From Acidobacteriota bacterium (GTDB taxonomy: Bacteria; Acidobacteriota; Blastocatellia; Pyrinomonadales; Pyrinomonadaceae), in contig JAIVJC010000134.1 in assembly GCA_020200235.1 (NCBI GenBank), positions 1-64,000 of the forward strand: 64,000 nucleotides of DNA, given 5' to 3'. Below the pieces are notes generated by a model. The model was not told the DNA's origin. It did not search any database and was given only the letters and a program-made list of their open reading frames with translations. Made by a program: the position numbers and the translations under genes. This document shows, one piece after another, positions 61,239-64,000 of this stretch (its first letter is position 1; every line of letters begins with the position of its first letter).

Positions 61239-61520
61239 TCGGCTCTTTTTAGCTCGCCCAACAATTCAAACATCTTCTCATCCGACGAGCACAGGAATTT
61301 CAACGCATCCTTCGCGGGCTCGACGACGATCGTCGAATCGAAAGCCTCGCCCGCCGTGCCGCGAAGTTTACCTTCCTTAATCGCCGCCCTGAACATCGCG
61401 GGAGGGCGAGCGACAGTTTCAACGAATCATTCTCGATCCTGTATCTGATGACCAGGTGCCCCTTGTGCTCCTTCTTTTCCGCCCTTCCCGTGTACGTAGC
61501 GCCTTCGTCGGGCGCGGCTA
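61239..61520 (-). pseudogene. Decayed hypothetical gene fragment
   Basis: Minus-strand frames read CKLAAPDEGATYTGRAEKKEHKGHLVIRYRIENDSLKLSLALP then, in another frame, MFRAAIKEGKLRGTAGEAFDSTIVVEPAKDALKFLCSSDEKMFELLGELKRAD*. Confidence 0.4.
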
Positions 61521-61557
61521 GCTTACAGCCTTTAGTCTTCGCTGATCCACCGCAACT

Positions 61558-62283
61558 TCATCGCGGGCCTGCTTCGTACCACCCGCGCCAAGCCTTCTTC
61601 CTCCGCCGAAACATCAGGATGACCAGTGGGTTCGTCCAGATCAACGTGCGCCACAGCCCCCAACGGTCGAAGCGTCGGGCGGAGGGGACAACCTGTACGT
61701 CCTCTATGAAGCTGACGCCGCCCTTTCGCCGCCTCGCGAGCCGTTTCAAGCGCCAATAAAAATCTACGTCCTCGCCCATGAACAGCGTCTCGTCGTAACC
61801 TTTCAGCGCGAAGAAAACGTCCCTTCGGCAAAACTGCGTCGCGCCCTGCGCCATCCCCGTCATCTTCCCGACGACGCGCCAGAGTCGCAGGTAAATTTTC
61901 GACGTGAGCTTTGCGGGCCTGTAATCCGTGTCCACCGCGCCGCCGACGCAAGTGGGCTCAGCCATCGCGTCAACGACGCGCCGCAACAGCTCGTCCGGGA
62001 CGGTCGTGTCGGCGTCGACGAAAACTAAACAATCGCCGCCCGCGGATTCCGCCCCGGTGTTACGAACCTCCGCGACGTTGTGGCTTGTCTCCCTGACGAC
62101 GTTGGCGCCGAAATCGCGCGCGACACGAGCCGTCGAATCCGCGCTGTCGTTGTCGACTACGATGATCTCGACCGAAACGATTTCTTTCGCCCGCAAAAAA
62201 TCTGTCGCCCGCTTGAGACTGGCGAGCGTTTCGCCGATGTAATCTTCTTCGTTGAAAGCCGGGATGATAACTGAAATCAGCAT
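61558..62283 (-). CDS. Family 2 glycosyltransferase
   Basis: MLISVIIPAFNEEDYIGETLASLKRA, VEIIVVDNDSADSTARVA, CLVFVDADTTVPDELL; ATG 62283 (longer ORF rejected). Confidence 0.92.
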   Translation of the reverse strand: MLISVIIPAFNEEDYIGETLASLKRATDFLRAKEIVSVEIIVVDNDSADSTARVARDFGANVVRETSHNVAEVRNTGAESAGGDCLVFVDADTTVPDELLRRVVDAMAEPTCVGGAVDTDYRPAKLTSKIYLRLWRVVGKMTGMAQGATQFCRRDVFFALKGYDETLFMGEDVDFYWRLKRLARRRKGGVSFIEDVQVVPSARRFDRWGLWRTLIWTNPLVILMFRRRKKAWRGWYEAGPR

Positions 62284-62303
62284 CGCTACGTCGCGCGCGG
62301 CGT

Positions 62304-63374
62304 CTAGAGGTGTCGGCGGAGGAAGGTGACGATCTTCCAGCCGTCGAGGTGCTTCCAGGGCGTCTCGCCGAGCGTGTAGTGACCGGACGGGATCCAGACC
62401 ACGTCGAGCGGGTGCCCGCTCTCGCGGACGCTCTCGGCGAAGTCGCGCGAGAGGTCGGGCGGGAAGGTGAGATCGTAGCGCGCGGAGATGAAGCGGATCG
62501 GTCGCGGCGGCAAGTCCGAGAGGCGCGGGGCGTAGGCTTGCGGGCTGACGGGGAGCCACGCCTCGCGCAGCTCTTCGAGCGTGAGCGCGTCGCCGACCCC
62601 GGCGCGGACGTGCGCCGTCGAGATGCCCCGCCACGTCACGTCGGCGACGTAGCCTGAGACGTGGTTGAAGACGCCGGTCTTTATGAGCGGCTCGTGCGCG
62701 AAGGCGAGGAAGGCGACGCACGAGCCGATGCTCGTGCCCAGGACGCCGACGCGCTCGTAGCCCTGGCGCGTGAGCCACAGGACCGCCGCGCGCGTGTCGA
62801 GCACCGCCTGGCGCATCGACTGGAGCGTGCGCCCGACGTTGGTCGAGACGAGGTGCTCGGCGCGCTCCATCTCGGGCGGCCGCCGCCCCGTGTGGTAGGG
62901 GAGCGTGAGCCTGAGCGCGGCGATGCCGAAGCGGTTGAGGACGTGGCAGAGCGCGACGTGGCTCGGCGGCTTCGCGTTCCACTCGGGGAGGACGACGACG
63001 GCGCGGCGCGTGTCGTTCGGCTTGCCGCCGAGCGTGAGTTCGGGGAAGAAGCGCGCGCGCGCGGTGTTGTTCTCGTGCGTGGGCGTGTGGACCGCGCTCG
63101 TCCAGGTCAGCTCGTCGCCTTCGAGGCGGAAGTCTTCGATCTCGGGCGGCGCGTAGAACTCTCGGCTCCGCTCGACGGCGCGGCGCGCGTACTCCGAGAC
63201 GACGCGGCGCGGGTCGTCGCCGTTGGCGTGATCGGAAACGAATTCGACGCCCCACTCGAAGGGGCGCACCACCCGGTTCGTGTCGCGCGTCGCGAGCCGC
63301 CGCTCGCGCGAGTGCATGTAGCGTGTGATCAAGTCTGCGTGAACACCCCTGACTAAGAGATGGGGAGAGTCCAT
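62304..63374 (-). CDS. Alpha/beta hydrolase (abhydrolase-18-like)
   Basis: RAVVVLPEWNAKPPSHVALCHVLNRFGIAALRLTLPYH, GVLGTSIGSCVAFLAFAHEP, IPSGHYTLGETPWKHLDGWKIVTFL. Confidence 0.85.
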   Translation of the reverse strand: MDSPHLLVRGVHADLITRYMHSRERRLATRDTNRVVRPFEWGVEFVSDHANGDDPRRVVSEYARRAVERSREFYAPPEIEDFRLEGDELTWTSAVHTPTHENNTARARFFPELTLGGKPNDTRRAVVVLPEWNAKPPSHVALCHVLNRFGIAALRLTLPYHTGRRPPEMERAEHLVSTNVGRTLQSMRQAVLDTRAAVLWLTRQGYERVGVLGTSIGSCVAFLAFAHEPLIKTGVFNHVSGYVADVTWRGISTAHVRAGVGDALTLEELREAWLPVSPQAYAPRLSDLPPRPIRFISARYDLTFPPDLSRDFAESVRESGHPLDVVWIPSGHYTLGETPWKHLDGWKIVTFLRRHL

Positions 63375-63429
63375 CCTAAAAGGCGGCGGGAAAGTAAGTC
63401 AAAAGCGGAAGGCGGTCGGCAAAAGAGAG

Positions 63430-63471
63430 GGCGGAGGAGACGGGCGAGTTTATTCGCCCGTCTCCTCCGCC
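63430..63471 (-). terminator. Strong hairpin between two minus-strand genes
   Basis: ggcggaggagacgggcga-gtttat-tcgcccgtctcctccgcc (18-bp stem) 3' of the stop at 63500; minus-strand continuation contains a ctctctttt tract. Confidence 0.8.
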
Positions 63472-63499
63472 CCGAAAGCTTCCGCCCCGACCCGCAGCC

Positions 63500-64000
63500 T
63501 TACGGGCGCAGGAGCCAGAAGTTGTAGCTGCCCGTTCCGCTGTAGGAGTAGATCTGCCAGCGGTAGTAGCCTGCCGTGCCCGAGTAGGAGATGGTCTCGC
63601 TCGAAGTCGCGCTCTCGGAGCGCGCGACGATGACCCACGCCGAGCCGTTCCACTTCTGCAAGTAGAGATCGAAGTCAGCGCCGGATGTGGGACCGACGAG
63701 GCAGCCCTTGTGAGAGCCTGAGACGGAGCTGTAGTAGTAGCTGCCGTTCGGGTGGTAGTCGTAGTCGCCCGTGAAGGTGAGCGAGCCCGTGTAGAGCGTG
63801 CCGCCGGAGCAAGCCGTCGGCGTGCCGCCGCCGCCGCCGCCGCCCGTCGTCAGCAGCGAGTAGAGCAGCCGGTTCGGCGAGCCCGTGCCGATGCCGGTGA
63901 GGACGCCGGTCGTCGCCGTCGAGATGATCGCGTTCGCGACCGTGGCGGGCGAAGCCGTCGGGTTGTCCTGCAGGTAGAGCGCGGCGACCCCGGCGACGTG
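63500..64000 (-). CDS. Subtilisin-like (S8) serine protease, C-terminal part with appended C-terminal domain (5' end outside the window)
   Basis: My minus-strand translation from 64000: HVAGVAALYLQDNPTASPATVANAIISTATTGVLTGIGTGSPNRLLYSLLTTGGGGGGGTPTACSGGTLYTGSLTFTGDYDYHPNGSYYYSSVSGSHKGCLVGPTSGADFDLYLQKWNGSAWVIVARSESATSSETISYSGTAGYYRWQIYSYSGTGSYNFWLLRP*; absent from the ORF track. Confidence 0.88.
   Translation of the reverse strand, partial: HVAGVAALYLQDNPTASPATVANAIISTATTGVLTGIGTGSPNRLLYSLLTTGGGGGGGTPTACSGGTLYTGSLTFTGDYDYHPNGSYYYSSVSGSHKGCLVGPTSGADFDLYLQKWNGSAWVIVARSESATSSETISYSGTAGYYRWQIYSYSGTGSYNFWLLRP

Noticed and set aside
61558-63255. 565-aa minus-strand ORF as one protein
   Set aside because: Only the part from ATG 62283 is glycosyltransferase; the upstream part is an off-frame reading of the alpha/beta hydrolase gene.

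Overview
This 64 kb GC-rich window looks like chromosomal DNA from an acidobacterium-like organism. The lineage is my inference from Oar-like TonB receptors with N-terminal carboxypeptidase-like domains, a VWFA-related protein and the overall gene content. Most of it is ordinary: purN, purM and purF, PLP enzymes, proteases, alanine and aldehyde dehydrogenases, two large Oar-like receptors, and a MoxR/DUF58/DUF4129/DUF4350/SpoIIM locus. I recognised no rRNA, tRNA, CRISPR array, transposase or prophage. Four things stand out. (1) At least nine gene boundaries carry long inverted repeats whose arms are built from 7-nt quasi-repeats. The heptamer differs between families (GAACGAT, GTCAGTT/GTCCGTG, GCTGTTA/GCGATTA, GTGATGA/GTGATGG, GTGACAG/GTCAACC) but the architecture is shared. 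They always lie downstream of a gene and never in a divergent promoter region, and some abut start or stop codons to the base. (2) One of these, at 42827-43262, carries a four-helix-bundle (23S rRNA intervening-sequence family) gene between its arms and sits inside the DUF4129-DUF4350 operon, so it looks like a small cargo-bearing element. (3) The tyrS locus at 3.0-4.2 kb is mosaic. A GC-rich N-terminal part is joined out of frame to an AT-richer C-terminal part, the KMSKS region is missing, and a truncated SnoaL-like N-terminus lies at the other edge of the AT-rich patch. (4) Further disrupted genes follow nearby (4.3-5.0 kb and 5.98-7.16 kb), which means either local gene decay or an assembly problem. 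The last 501 bases encode the C-terminal part of a subtilisin-like protease on the minus strand that the ORF track missed.
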